64,000 bases of DNA from Photobacterium angustum (GTDB lineage: Bacteria > Pseudomonadota > Gammaproteobacteria > Enterobacterales > Vibrionaceae), in the NCBI RefSeq assembly GCF_003026365.1, contig NZ_PYOM01000026.1:1-64000 (forward strand), given 5' to 3'. Below, piece by piece: positions 35,158-44,763 of the stretch (within the stretch, counting starts at the first letter, position 1; each line of letters opens with the position of its first letter). The position numbers were made by a program, and so were the translations under genes. The notes below the pieces were generated by a model. The model saw nothing but the letters and a program-made list of their open reading frames with translations. It had not been told where the DNA came from and searched no databases.

Positions 35158-36816
35158 ATGCTTAAAATGGCAACAACAGCAACATCACCGAATAAAGCTA
35201 TTTTATCTGAACGGATTCAAAAATTGATTAAAGGGCTTTCTAATGGCGTCTATGAACGTGAGGAAGTGATTAAGCTGTGTTTGCTTGCGGCATTAGCGGG
35301 AGAGAGTGTTTTTCTTTTAGGACCTCCAGGGATCGCAAAAAGTTTAATTGCAAAACGATTAATTCAAGCCTTTGACGATAGCAAATTTTTTGATTACTTG
35401 ATGACACGTTTTTCAACGCCTGAAGAGGTGTTTGGACCTTTATCTATTCAAGAGTTAAAAGATAACGGTAAATACGTCCGTTTAATTGACGGTTACTTAC
35501 CGACAGCGCAAGTGGTTTTTCTTGATGAAATTTGGAAAGCTGGCCCTGCTATTCTAAATACGTTATTAACAGTGGTTAATGAACGTACTTTCAAAAATGG
35601 TCAAGATGTTCAGCCTGTACCTATGCGCTTGTTGATCACAGCATCTAACGAATTACCTGATGAAGATAGTGGCCTTGATGCTTTATATGACCGAATGCTC
35701 GTTCGTGTATTCGTTAATCGTATTCAAGAGAAAAAGAACTTTAAAGCTCTATTGATGGGTGAAGGGCCAACACTACAAGAAATTGATCCTAGTCTCACTA
35801 TTAAAGATGAAGAGTATGTTAACTGGCAGCAGCATATTGATGAGATCCAATTAAGTGAAGAGACCTTTGAACAAATCTTTAAGCTTAAATCAATGGTTGA
35901 AGATCATGTTAATCAAACCGATGTGATTGATAGTGACAGTGAGCTGTATATATCTGACCGACGCTGGAAAAAGTCTGTACGCCTATTAAAAGCCAGCGCG
36001 TTTTTTAATGGTCGTAGTGAAATCAACCCACTTGATTTATTACTGCTGCAAGACTGCTTATGGCATAGCCCAGAATCGCGTAATGTTATCTGTAATATCA
36101 TTAATACATTCGCGTCAGAACATGCCTTTAATCAGACTCAATCAAGTTTAGACGCTAATGAAGCGGAAACTATCATTAATACGATTAACGATGATGTCGT
36201 TGATAAATTGGTTGTGTCTTTCACAAAAGAAAGCACTATGCGTAAAGAATGGTTTAAATATAACTTTGCGACAGCAGCAAGATTTAACGTTAACAACAAC
36301 CCTCGTATGATCAAATTGGTGATGCTACAGCAAAATCCATCAGTCTCGGAACAAGAGCCGGGTGATAGCCGATGGGTATACGTAGACGGCGATGAGTTTG
36401 ATAAGAAAATTAGGACGGGTAAATGTGATATTTATGGTTTTGTAAATAAGAACACGCATTTGTGTCGATTACAATTTGAAATTGACGCGCAAAACCGCCT
36501 AACCATTAAAGATATTGCTAATCGCTCGGTATTAGTTGGCATTGCAGGTAATAAAGGTATCACTGAAACTCAGCAACAAACATGGCAAGACGGTGTTGAT
36601 GGTGCCATGGCAAAAATAGTTGATGCAGAGCATAACATTAAAAAGTCACGTGCAAGTTTCCACGGAGTATTACCACATAACTTTATCAATGACGCTTTTC
36701 CTGCACTTATTGAACAAAGTTTGTGTGATGTCGGTGATAAAGTTGCAGAGCTTAAAGGACTTGTCGAAAAGAGTGCATTCCGAATTACCCACCTTTCTGA
36801 ATATTTTGCCAAATAA
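35158..36816 (+). CDS. ravA: RavA, MoxR-family AAA+ ATPase
   Basis: 552 residues, slightly longer than the E. coli protein. The AAA+ core has Walker A in LLGPPGIAKSLIAKRL (about residue 56), Walker B in VVFLDEIWKAG and sensor-1 in ITASNELPDED. The C-terminal 200 residues include the LARA-like insertion region and helical tail. With ViaA it forms a chaperone-like complex linked to respiratory enzymes and, in E. coli, to the lysine decarboxylase LdcI and ppGpp. viaA follows after 73 bases. Confidence 0.94.
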   Translation: MLKMATTATSPNKAILSERIQKLIKGLSNGVYEREEVIKLCLLAALAGESVFLLGPPGIAKSLIAKRLIQAFDDSKFFDYLMTRFSTPEEVFGPLSIQELKDNGKYVRLIDGYLPTAQVVFLDEIWKAGPAILNTLLTVVNERTFKNGQDVQPVPMRLLITASNELPDEDSGLDALYDRMLVRVFVNRIQEKKNFKALLMGEGPTLQEIDPSLTIKDEEYVNWQQHIDEIQLSEETFEQIFKLKSMVEDHVNQTDVIDSDSELYISDRRWKKSVRLLKASAFFNGRSEINPLDLLLLQDCLWHSPESRNVICNIINTFASEHAFNQTQSSLDANEAETIINTINDDVVDKLVVSFTKESTMRKEWFKYNFATAARFNVNNNPRMIKLVMLQQNPSVSEQEPGDSRWVYVDGDEFDKKIRTGKCDIYGFVNKNTHLCRLQFEIDAQNRLTIKDIANRSVLVGIAGNKGITETQQQTWQDGVDGAMAKIVDAEHNIKKSRASFHGVLPHNFINDAFPALIEQSLCDVGDKVAELKGLVEKSAFRITHLSEYFAK

Positions 36817-36889
36817 TGCTTGTTGTTAAGCAGTCTATCGTTGGGTGTAATCAACACCTAACGGTAGGCACGAAAAAGGAGAATCGCGT

Positions 36890-38347
36890 ATGCCAGTCTC
36901 TGAAGGATTAAACTTCGCATTGATGCTTGCTGAATCAGGCGTTATTGATAGTGCTGTTCATGAAGTCATGGTACGTCCGCAGTTATTAATGGCGGCAGAA
37001 TCTAGCCCTGGTGTTAAAACAGCGATGAAAAACCAAGTCATGAAATGGCGAGGACAAATGATCCGTCAAACCGCTAAAGGGACGGTAGTAGAACGGTTTC
37101 ATGATGAAATAGAGCTTTATCAACAAGTCTGTAAATGGGATCAAGATTATTTTATCGAGCATGCTGATGAAGTCGTAAAAAAATTGGAAGGGCAGTCTTC
37201 GTTTTATTTCAAAGCAAAAAATCTTGTTGCTAAAGAACATCAGAAACATAACCCGATGTTTCAACGCTTCTTTTGTGACAAATGGTATGAGTATATTGCT
37301 TATGCCTTAAAAGAAGCGCAAGAATCTGAAATTGAAGAAAATAAAGAAGAGCTGTTGAAAGACTTGTATCAACGTATTGAAACGTTAAAGCAAGTGGAAG
37401 AGGTAACAGAAGCTGGCGATGAGAAAAAGGCTGGCCGTTTATGGGATATGGCAAAAGCGAAATTGACACAGACTGATGTCGATGTCATGAAGAAAATTGC
37501 AAAGTTTTTGAAAAACAATAATGGCTTACAAGATATCGCTGAGAAGTTAGGGCGTATGGCAAGTGAAGTCGATGATCCTAATAAAGAGCGCGTAAAAGCA
37601 GAAGAACTTAAGCTGGTGGAAGAGAAAAGTGACAATGTCACCGATGATGTTGTCGGGATCCATGAAAGTGACGATCTCGCCAAGCTTTTACCTAATGAAG
37701 CAATGTTTCTAGCTTATCCTGAATTGGAAGTGGTGTTCTATAAACACTTAGTCGATAAACGCTTAATGAATTACCGTATGCAAGGTACGCAGCGTAAACT
37801 ACGCAAGGTAAAAGCGTATAAGCGACAAACCAAACAGGTAGATCAAGATAAAGGTCCATTTATTGTTTGTATTGATGCCTCAGGTTCTATGTCGGGTTTC
37901 CCTGAAAATTGTGCTAAAGCACTGGCTTATGGCTTGATGCAAATAGCGCTTGCTGATGAGCGTGATTGTTATGTCATTATGTTTTCAACTCAACAGATTA
38001 CGTACGAGTTGACTAAGCAAGATGGGTTAAGCGAAGTGGTTAACTTTTTATCTTATTCATTCCATGGTGGAACGGATCTTGGTCCTGTATTAGAGCAATC
38101 AATTGATTTAATGAGCGACGGTAAATATAAAAACGCTGATCTCGTGGTGTTATCTGACTTTATTGCACCCAGCCAGCCTGAGGCTATGCTGAGTCGAGTA
38201 GAAAAACTGAAAGCCCAGAAGAACCGTTTTCATGCCGTTAACCTGTCAAAATACGGTAATCCAGAACTTTTAGAGATGTTCGATCAGTGTTGGTCTTACC
38301 ATCCATCTAAATTGAGTCAACTAGGTAAATTATTCCGTATTCGTTAA
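36890..38347 (+). CDS. viaA: ViaA, von Willebrand A-domain partner of RavA
   Basis: 485 residues. The N-terminal 300 residues are helical and charged. The C-terminal VWA domain (about 320-485) has the MIDAS motif DASGSMSG in VCIDASGSMSGF, the downstream Thr in SFHGGTDLGP and Asp in VVLSDFIAP, so metal binding looks intact. It stimulates RavA ATPase activity and binds lipids or respiratory partners in E. coli. It is translated from an AAAGGAGAAT ribosome site directly after ravA. Confidence 0.94.
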   Translation: MPVSEGLNFALMLAESGVIDSAVHEVMVRPQLLMAAESSPGVKTAMKNQVMKWRGQMIRQTAKGTVVERFHDEIELYQQVCKWDQDYFIEHADEVVKKLEGQSSFYFKAKNLVAKEHQKHNPMFQRFFCDKWYEYIAYALKEAQESEIEENKEELLKDLYQRIETLKQVEEVTEAGDEKKAGRLWDMAKAKLTQTDVDVMKKIAKFLKNNNGLQDIAEKLGRMASEVDDPNKERVKAEELKLVEEKSDNVTDDVVGIHESDDLAKLLPNEAMFLAYPELEVVFYKHLVDKRLMNYRMQGTQRKLRKVKAYKRQTKQVDQDKGPFIVCIDASGSMSGFPENCAKALAYGLMQIALADERDCYVIMFSTQQITYELTKQDGLSEVVNFLSYSFHGGTDLGPVLEQSIDLMSDGKYKNADLVVLSDFIAPSQPEAMLSRVEKLKAQKNRFHAVNLSKYGNPELLEMFDQCWSYHPSKLSQLGKLFRIR

Positions 38348-38426
38348 TAGCTACATTATTCGCGCTATAGTTTAATCCTGTAACGCTATAGCGTGAATAA
38401 CTTTTTTATTCTTTGTATGTTTAGCA

Positions 38427-39653
38427 CTATTTGATTTTAAAATACTCAAGTAATGCATTACGCCATTCATTACTCTGCCTAAATTGTAATAATTCTCGGT
38501 TTACTGATTCTTCATAAGGGCTTTGTTCTATTAACGCGATACCATAATTTTGCTTTTCAAATTGATAAGGTAAGACGGTTAATTTTTCATATTTACCGTT
38601 TTGTTGCGCTGTCTTTATTTCATACTTTACGATTGCATCATCATTGACAGCAGCATCTATTTCTCCACGCTCTAAAGCATCCAACATTTCAACGACTGTG
38701 TCGTATTGACGATGAGCAATACTGTGACGAGTTAAAAATTGCGATGAAGTTGAAGCGGTCTTTGCACCAGTACTAACATTCGCTAAATCGTTGGGGCTTT
38801 TTATATCGCTATTAATTAATCCGATAGTAAATGTACTCGCCAAAACTGCGGTTATGCTGGCAATAAATAGCGTAGTGAAAACCGCAAGTCCAACCGTTAA
38901 CACTCGTCCTGTTAATGTTTTAAATTCGTAATAATTGAAAGGGCCTTTAGTTATAAATAATAAGCCTAAAATAAATCCTTCTATTAACTGTGCGGGTCTT
39001 GAGCGCATCGAGTAAAGCTTGTCATTAACACGGTGCTCTAATAAATAATATAAACCGCCTACTATTGCCGCAGCTGTGACGAAAATAGCAATAATTGTTA
39101 AGAGATGTCTGTTAGTTATAATACTTTTAAATGTATCGAAATGACTTGAAGATTTAACGACAATTGCAAGGTGTGTTTCATAGAATGAGTGCGAAAAATC
39201 AATGATTTGTTCTCGCTCTGGTGTAATCGATAAACACGACAATCCAATGTCGATTTCTTTCGCTGCAACTGCTTTTAATAGATCTTTCAAAGGGTAATTT
39301 TTGAAGGTGTAGGGTAGCTCTAATTTTTCTGCTATTTGTTGCCACAGTAAAATACTTAATCCTGTATATTCACCAAATTGATCCTGCATAACAAAAGGTG
39401 GGCAAATATAAGTGCCGATGACCAGTTCTTTGCTACTGGGTGAGGATGAGAACGATGGCAGATTTCGCGATGTATCAACAGCTTGATGGTTTATCTTTGA
39501 GGTACCTGTTATTGCTGTTATTTGTGTATTTGCGATGGCGTTATGTGAATAACTTCCTGCAAAAATAATGATAAATTGAATGAGTAAAAGTAGGTGATGA
39601 TATATAGTAAGGCGTGGAGAACAGTAAATAACAAGAGTATTTGCTTGCGGCAT
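38427..39653 (-). CDS. Prokaryotic ionotropic glutamate-receptor-like channel
   Basis: 408 residues. Hydrophobic signal at about 19-42. The ligand-binding lobe is split as in glutamate receptors: S1 (about 75-168; IGTYICPPFVMQ, IDIGLSCLSITPERE) and S2 (about 280-405; GEIDAAVNDDAI). Between them are a helix M1 (184-204), a re-entrant-like segment (223-245) and a second helix (250-274) ending FIASITAVLAS, which resembles the SYTANLAAF gate of glutamate receptors. The K+ filter TVGYG is replaced by TKGPFNY, so ion selectivity is uncertain. An amino acid is a likely ligand. Confidence 0.8.
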   Translation of the reverse strand: MPQANTLVIYCSPRLTIYHHLLLLIQFIIIFAGSYSHNAIANTQITAITGTSKINHQAVDTSRNLPSFSSSPSSKELVIGTYICPPFVMQDQFGEYTGLSILLWQQIAEKLELPYTFKNYPLKDLLKAVAAKEIDIGLSCLSITPEREQIIDFSHSFYETHLAIVVKSSSHFDTFKSIITNRHLLTIIAIFVTAAAIVGGLYYLLEHRVNDKLYSMRSRPAQLIEGFILGLLFITKGPFNYYEFKTLTGRVLTVGLAVFTTLFIASITAVLASTFTIGLINSDIKSPNDLANVSTGAKTASTSSQFLTRHSIAHRQYDTVVEMLDALERGEIDAAVNDDAIVKYEIKTAQQNGKYEKLTVLPYQFEKQNYGIALIEQSPYEESVNRELLQFRQSNEWRNALLEYFKIK

Positions 39654-39857
39654 TATTAACTATCCTTTTGTTGTTTTTATTCTTAAGTATAAATCCTTTC
39701 TCTTGTTTTGAGGGGCTGCCTTGTGACACTCATAAGGTAAGGCTTCAATTTTAAGAAAACTAATTCCTTTTGTTACACGTATAGTTAATTGACCAACTGT
39801 TTATTATATCAGTCTCAATCGTTAGAGCTTTTGTTCATTTATTTGTGGGTGAAGCGT

Positions 39858-41246
39858 ATGAAAACGTTTATTCAATACTTACTGCTAAGCCTTATTATTT
39901 TCTGTTCACCAGTACTAGCCCAAGATGTGTGGGTGATAAATATAAAAGGAGGGATAGGACCTGCTACAAGCGATTACGTGACGCGTGAAATATCCGAAGC
40001 ACAAAAAAATAACGCAGCGATGATCATCTTACAAGTTGATACTCCCGGTGGTTTAGACTCTTCCATGCGGCAAATTATTCAGGCTATTACGGTTTCTCCA
40101 GTACCCGTTGCAACATGGGTGGGTCCATCAGGATCTCGAGCTGCAAGTGCCGGTACTTACATATTATTGGCAAGCCATATTGCATCTATGGCAAATGGTA
40201 CAAATTTAGGTGCTGCAACACCAGTATCCATCGGTGGTGGAAACGCAGGTGAGACGCCGTTTAATGGTGAAAAAAGAAAAGAGAAAGCTAAAAGTGAAGA
40301 TGAAGTAAAGAGTAGTGAGGGATCAGAACAAACGTCCAAAGAACCAGCTGCGATTAAAAGTGGTTCTGCTATGGAAAATAAAGTGATGAACGATGCCGCC
40401 GCTTATATCGAAAGCTTGGCCAAATTACATAATCGTAATGCTGAATGGGCAGTTAAAGCAGTAACAGAATCTGCAAGCATTAGCGCAGAAACTGCATTGC
40501 AGAAGAACGTGATTGATTTCATTGCTCAAGATGTAGCAAAGGTAGTAGAAGAATCCAATGGTAGGATGGTGAAACTAAATGGCGTAGAAACACCAATTGA
40601 GCTAAGTAATGTACGTTTTATTGAACGAGAGCAAGATTGGCGTTTCAAGTTGTTATCTGTGCTAACAAATCCGAATGTTGCTTATATTTTAATGCTGATC
40701 GGCATGTATGGGCTATTACTGGAGTTTTATAACCCCGGAGTCGGATTACCTGGGGTGCTTGGTGGGATCTGTTTTGTGCTGGCGATGTATTCGCTTCAAA
40801 TGCTACCAATTAGCTATGCAGGCTTAGCACTGATTATTCTAGGTGTCATGCTAATGGTTGCTGAAGCATTTAGTCCCAGTTTCGGTATATTGGGCTTAGG
40901 GGGCATAGTATCGTTTGCACTAGGTTCGGTTATGTTAATGGATACCGATCTTCCTGGTTATCAAATTGCAGTCCCACTGATCATTGGTTTTACCGCGGTA
41001 TCTGCAGCCTTCTTCTTTATTATTCTTACCATGTTGGTTAAATCACGCAAAAAGCCTGTAACTACAGGGGTCACTACATTGATCGGTCAGCAAGCGACAG
41101 TGATGTATGTGGACAATGAAGCGGGTAAATATCGAGTATTGGTTGAAGGTGAAATATGGCAGGCAACCAGTACAGGCGTTTTTCATAAAGGGGATACGGT
41201 AATTGTAACTGCAATTCGTGGGTTATGGCTTGAAATTGATCCTTAA
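39858..41246 (+). CDS. NfeD-family membrane serine protease, long form
   Basis: 462 residues from the Met at 39858 (signal peptide MKTFIQYLLLSLIIFCSPVLAQ); the open frame extends 23 codons upstream without a signal. A ClpP-like protease domain (about 25-235) contains the Ser in GSRAASAGTYIL, with a Lys further on in the LAKLHNRNAEWA region. Then come four membrane helices (about 270-400) and a C-terminal OB-fold NfeD domain. In characterised archaea this enzyme cleaves stomatin-like proteins, and the slipin gene follows directly. Residues 125-180 form a charged insertion. Confidence 0.88.
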   Translation: MKTFIQYLLLSLIIFCSPVLAQDVWVINIKGGIGPATSDYVTREISEAQKNNAAMIILQVDTPGGLDSSMRQIIQAITVSPVPVATWVGPSGSRAASAGTYILLASHIASMANGTNLGAATPVSIGGGNAGETPFNGEKRKEKAKSEDEVKSSEGSEQTSKEPAAIKSGSAMENKVMNDAAAYIESLAKLHNRNAEWAVKAVTESASISAETALQKNVIDFIAQDVAKVVEESNGRMVKLNGVETPIELSNVRFIEREQDWRFKLLSVLTNPNVAYILMLIGMYGLLLEFYNPGVGLPGVLGGICFVLAMYSLQMLPISYAGLALIILGVMLMVAEAFSPSFGILGLGGIVSFALGSVMLMDTDLPGYQIAVPLIIGFTAVSAAFFFIILTMLVKSRKKPVTTGVTTLIGQQATVMYVDNEAGKYRVLVEGEIWQATSTGVFHKGDTVIVTAIRGLWLEIDP

Positions 41247-41283
41247 GTAATTGACTAATAAAAGACATTGTAAGGAGAGTACT

Positions 41284-42084
41284 ATGGTTACTTATTCCAT
41301 TGCGATTATTGTTGTGTTGGTGGTTATATTAATTATCAGCATGTTTAAGGTCTTACGAGAGTATGAAAGGGCTGTTGTATTTCTCCTTGGGCGTTTCTAT
41401 GACGTAAAAGGGCCAGGTTTAGTCATTATTGTGCCGTTTGTACAACAAATGGTGCGAGTTGATTTACGTACTATTGTGCTTGATGTGCCCACTCAAGATT
41501 TAATAACCCGTGATAATGTATCAGTACATGTAAATGCAGTTGTTTATTTTAAAGTGGTTGATCCAAAAATGGCGATCAACAATGTAGAAAATTATTTAGA
41601 AGCGACCAGTCAACTGTCACAAACAACGCTTCGTTCCGTACTTGGTCAACATGAATTGGACGAGCTACTGTCGGCACGAGAAGAATTAAATCGTGGGCTA
41701 CAAGGCATCCTTGATCAACATACTGATAATTGGGGAATAAAAATCGCCAATGTTGAAATAAAGCATGTTGATTTAGATGACAGTATGGTAAGAGCCTTAG
41801 CAAGACAAGCAGAAGCAGAGCGTTCGCGTCGAGCAAAAGTCATCCATGCGACAGGTGAGTTAGAAGCATCGGTAAAATTACAGCAAGCTGCTAATGAGTT
41901 AAATAAATCACCAAACGCTATTCAATTACGCTATTTTCAAACCCTAACAGAAGTTGCTAATGAACGTACATCTACCATCGTCTTCCCGCTACCAATTAAT
42001 TTAATTGATAAGTTATCGGCAGATGATATATCAGAGATGGCTAGGATTAAAATGCAAGACTTAGATAACAATAAAGAAGATTGA
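41284..42084 (+). CDS. Slipin (stomatin/SPFH-family) membrane scaffold protein
   Basis: 266 residues from the ATG at 41284, preceded by AAGGAGAG. One N-terminal membrane segment (about 3-23) is followed by the SPFH/Band-7 domain (ERAVVFLLGRFYDVKGPGL; VHVNAVVYFKVVDPK) and a helical tail rich in Ala and Glu (RQAEAERSRRAKVIHA). Such proteins form membrane microdomain scaffolds. It is 38 bases after the nfeD-like protease gene, the classic NfeD-slipin pair. Confidence 0.92.
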   Translation: MVTYSIAIIVVLVVILIISMFKVLREYERAVVFLLGRFYDVKGPGLVIIVPFVQQMVRVDLRTIVLDVPTQDLITRDNVSVHVNAVVYFKVVDPKMAINNVENYLEATSQLSQTTLRSVLGQHELDELLSAREELNRGLQGILDQHTDNWGIKIANVEIKHVDLDDSMVRALARQAEAERSRRAKVIHATGELEASVKLQQAANELNKSPNAIQLRYFQTLTEVANERTSTIVFPLPINLIDKLSADDISEMARIKMQDLDNNKED

Positions 42085-42238
42085 AGAGAGTATTGTGTTT
42101 ATTAAGTGTTGATAAGGTGACAAATAAATAGACAATTTGGGAATTATTCAATTATTAGGCGCTTAAACGCTAAGTTTATCATCGATAAGCATGTACAATG
42201 CTGCGCTTTGATAAGATCCAATTCTGCGAGAAGCAAAG

Positions 42239-43261
42239 ATGACCCAAAAGAAAAACGCACAGCCTAAGCAAGGCTTACACCCACGTAACCCACATCGTGC
42301 GCGTTATGATTTTGCGACACTAATTAATGCAACCCCAGAGTTAGATCAGCATGTTAGCGAAAATGCTTATGGTGATCTCTCTGTAAACTTCTCCGATCCA
42401 CTCGCAGTTAAAACATTAAACAAAGCGTTATTAAAGCATTTTTATCAAGTGGATCATTGGGATATTCCTGCTGGTTTTTTATGTCCACCGATTCCTGGTC
42501 GTGCCGACTATTTGCATTACATTGCTGATTTATTAGCGCAATCTAACGAAGGGGCGATTCCACAAGGTAAAGGAATTCGTGGTTTAGATATTGGTATCGG
42601 TGCAAACTGCGTCTACCCAATTATTGGACATCGTGTTTATGGCTGGCAATTTGTTGGTTCAGAGATCGATCCTCTTGCTGTGAAATCAGCGAAATTCATT
42701 GCAGGTAACAATCCACGTTTAAAAGGCGCTATTCAAATTCGTCTACAAAAGAATGCTGATAATATCTTTACAGATATGATCAATGATGAAGAAGTGTTTG
42801 ATTTTACGTTATGTAATCCGCCATTCCATAGCTCTGAAGAAGAAGCTATGGCAGGTTCTGAACGAAAAGTTCGTAACCTTGCAGCCAATGCGAATAAGAA
42901 ACAACAAGCTCGTTCTCGCGGTAAAGTATCACCTGCTTTTAATAATGCGAAGTCATCAACAACACCTGTATTAAACTTTGGTGGTCAAAAAGCTGAATTG
43001 TGGTGCAAAGGCGGTGAAGTTGGTTTTATCAAAAAGATGATCAACCAAAGCGCTACTAAGTCAACACAGTGCTTCTGGTTTACAACCTTAGTATCGAAGA
43101 AAGAAAACTTAGGCGTACTTTATAAGCAACTAGAGAAAGTAGGGGCGGTTTCGGTAAAAACTATTGAAATGTCACAAGGTCAAAAGCTCTCACGTCTTAT
43201 TGCTTGGACTTTTTTAAACGAAGAGCAGCAGCAAGAATGGCGTCAAGAGCGCTGGAGTTAA
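42239..43261 (+). CDS. rlmF: 23S rRNA (adenine-1618 N6)-methyltransferase RlmF
   Basis: 340 residues. It methylates A1618 of 23S rRNA using SAM. The SAM-binding GLDIGIGANCVYPI and catalytic NPPF (TLCNPPFHSSEEEA) motifs are both visible, and the basic N-terminus (KGLHPRNPHRARYDF) is typical of RlmF. Single-gene unit ending at a 12-bp hairpin. Confidence 0.94.
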   Translation: MTQKKNAQPKQGLHPRNPHRARYDFATLINATPELDQHVSENAYGDLSVNFSDPLAVKTLNKALLKHFYQVDHWDIPAGFLCPPIPGRADYLHYIADLLAQSNEGAIPQGKGIRGLDIGIGANCVYPIIGHRVYGWQFVGSEIDPLAVKSAKFIAGNNPRLKGAIQIRLQKNADNIFTDMINDEEVFDFTLCNPPFHSSEEEAMAGSERKVRNLAANANKKQQARSRGKVSPAFNNAKSSTTPVLNFGGQKAELWCKGGEVGFIKKMINQSATKSTQCFWFTTLVSKKENLGVLYKQLEKVGAVSVKTIEMSQGQKLSRLIAWTFLNEEQQQEWRQERWS

Positions 43262-43279
43262 TTTAACTTTGGCATAGAT

Positions 43280-43307
43280 AAGCGATGTATTTATTAATAC
43301 ATCGCTT
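43280..43307 (+). terminator. 12-bp perfect hairpin after rlmF
   Basis: AAGCGATGTATT-tatt-AATACATCGCTT. The T-run after it is short, so termination may be partial. Confidence 0.6.
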
Positions 43308-43371
43308 TGTGAATGGTTTTCATTAATATCAAAAGTTTACACAGTATTAGAATCATAGAACATAAACTATG

Positions 43372-43497
43372 TTAATTTAATGTTGCTTCCTCTAGCAGTC
43401 CAATAATCTCACTCTCTGTTTCCGGTATTCTTGCCAATTCTAATAGAGGAGAATCACCTCATTTCAGCATATAAGCCGTATTTGTATAGTGAATATG
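43372..43497 (-). pseudogene. Possible remnant of a coding sequence
   Basis: On the minus strand a frame reads HYTNTAYMLK-stop-GDSPLLELARIPE and continues TESEIIGLLEEATLN to a TAA. The protein-like wording, with a pattern reminiscent of an ankyrin repeat (T-P-L-L then E-I-I-x-L-L), is interrupted by TGA and has no start. It is probably the tail of a lost gene. The identity is a guess. Confidence 0.3.
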
Positions 43498-43705
43498 ATG
43501 AAACTATTTTTCGTTTATACAAAGTTCGGTATAGCATCTTTTATCTTTTCTTAATTCCATAACTCCTCCATTTTACAATAATTCAACAATATTATTATTT
43601 CGTTGTTAACATAATAACCCAAATAAAGTTAATCAATTGTTAATCAATCACTAACCGGTGAGTACGCCGTGTGAGCCGTGCATTTCATTACTCAGCATTA
43701 AAACT

Positions 43706-43777
43706 TATACAATAAAAAAACTTGTACAAGGTGATCCATTTGTCTACATTAACTGTACAAGAATTAATAACTGTATA
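43706..43777 (+). promoter_or_regulatory. LitR-type operator pair before the first rudS gene
   Basis: Two inverted-repeat boxes: TATACA (43706) with 11 bases to TGTACA (43723), and TGTACA (43754) with 12 bases to TGTATA (43772). The second fits T(G/A)TACA-N12-TGTACA with one change. A possible promoter overlaps it: TTAACT (43749) and TATAAG (43774) separated by 19 bases, the overlong spacing used by MerR-family activators. It ends 15 bases before the rudS ATG. Confidence 0.65.
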
Positions 43778-43792
43778 AGTTTGGAGGCGGGT

Positions 43793-44740
43793 ATGGGTAT
43801 CCCTGTAGGAATAAGTTCATGTGTATTAGGCGAGAAGGTACGTTTTGATGGCGGTCATAAACGTAATCGTTTTGTAGCGGAAGACTTAGCTGAATACTTT
43901 AGCTTTAGAGCAGTATGTCCTGAAATGGCTATTGGGATGTCTACGCCGCGTCCGGTGATCCGCTTACAAGACAATGGCATTGAAGTACGTCTAGTTGATA
44001 GTAAAGATAACACTATCGATCATACTGATAAAATGAAGGCTTTTGCCGATGAAATTATACCAAGTTTTGAATGGTTACGTGGCTATGTGGTGTGCGCTAA
44101 ATCACCGTCTTGTGGTATGGAGCGAGTTAAGCTGTATTTAGAAAATGGTAACTCAGTGCCAGGCGGTTCTGTGGGTATTTATACCAAACGTCTGATGGAA
44201 ACAATGCCATGGTTACCTATTGAAGAAGATGGCCGTCTATGTGACCCAGTATTACGAGAGAACTTTATCTTCCGAGTTTATGCGCTTGATGATTTATATC
44301 GTAGTGTTGACGGTGGTATTACGCGAGGAAAAATTATTAAGTTTCATTCTCGTTACAAACTTTGCTTAATGGCACATCATCAAGCGTCTTATCGTTCGCT
44401 TGGACGCTTGGTATCGAAAATTCATGAGTGGGACGATTTAAGCGAGTTTTTCTTAACATATCGTCAGCAATTTATGGATGCTATAAAAAACCGAGCAAGC
44501 CGTAAAAACAACACCAATGTGTTAATGCATATTCAGGGTTACTTTAAGCGTGACTTAGACAAAGATCAAAAAGCAGAGTTACGTGATGTAATTATGCGCT
44601 ATCGTGAGGGAAATATTCCTTTAATTGCCCCGCTAACACTTATTAATCATCACTTAACAGTAAACCCTGATGAATATCTTGCAATGCAAGCATATTTATC
44701 TCCTTACCCTGAAAAACTAAAGCTTCGTTTCTCATTGTAA
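43793..44740 (+). CDS. rudS: RudS-type tRNA thiouridine desulfidase (DUF523 + DUF1722), copy 1
   Basis: 315 residues from the ATG at 43793, which has a GGAGG ribosome site; upstream in-frame codons run into the operator and are not coding. Residues 1-145 are the TudS/DUF523 desulfidase with the three iron-sulfur cysteines visible (SSCVLG, AVCPEM, SPSCGM). Residues about 190-310 are the DUF1722 domain (FHSRYKLCLMAHHQ; GYFKRDL). Proteins of this fusion have been reported to convert 4-thiouridine to uridine in tRNA. LitR-type boxes precede it, so light control is likely. A close paralogue lies at 45109. Confidence 0.85.
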   Translation: MGIPVGISSCVLGEKVRFDGGHKRNRFVAEDLAEYFSFRAVCPEMAIGMSTPRPVIRLQDNGIEVRLVDSKDNTIDHTDKMKAFADEIIPSFEWLRGYVVCAKSPSCGMERVKLYLENGNSVPGGSVGIYTKRLMETMPWLPIEEDGRLCDPVLRENFIFRVYALDDLYRSVDGGITRGKIIKFHSRYKLCLMAHHQASYRSLGRLVSKIHEWDDLSEFFLTYRQQFMDAIKNRASRKNNTNVLMHIQGYFKRDLDKDQKAELRDVIMRYREGNIPLIAPLTLINHHLTVNPDEYLAMQAYLSPYPEKLKLRFSL

Positions 44741-44763
44741 TATTGAAATTAAGAGTAAATATA

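Noticed and set aside
43732..43755. TGATCC as a -35 element of an RpoE-ChrR-type promoter
   Set aside because: The expected -10 (TAAG-type) is not found at the right distance; the hexamer lies between LitR-type boxes and is probably coincidence.
43658..43792. Longer N-terminus for the first rudS gene
   Set aside because: The extra 45 codons lie over the LitR-type boxes and have no ribosome site, whereas GGAGG precedes the ATG at 43793. The paralogue also begins at that point.
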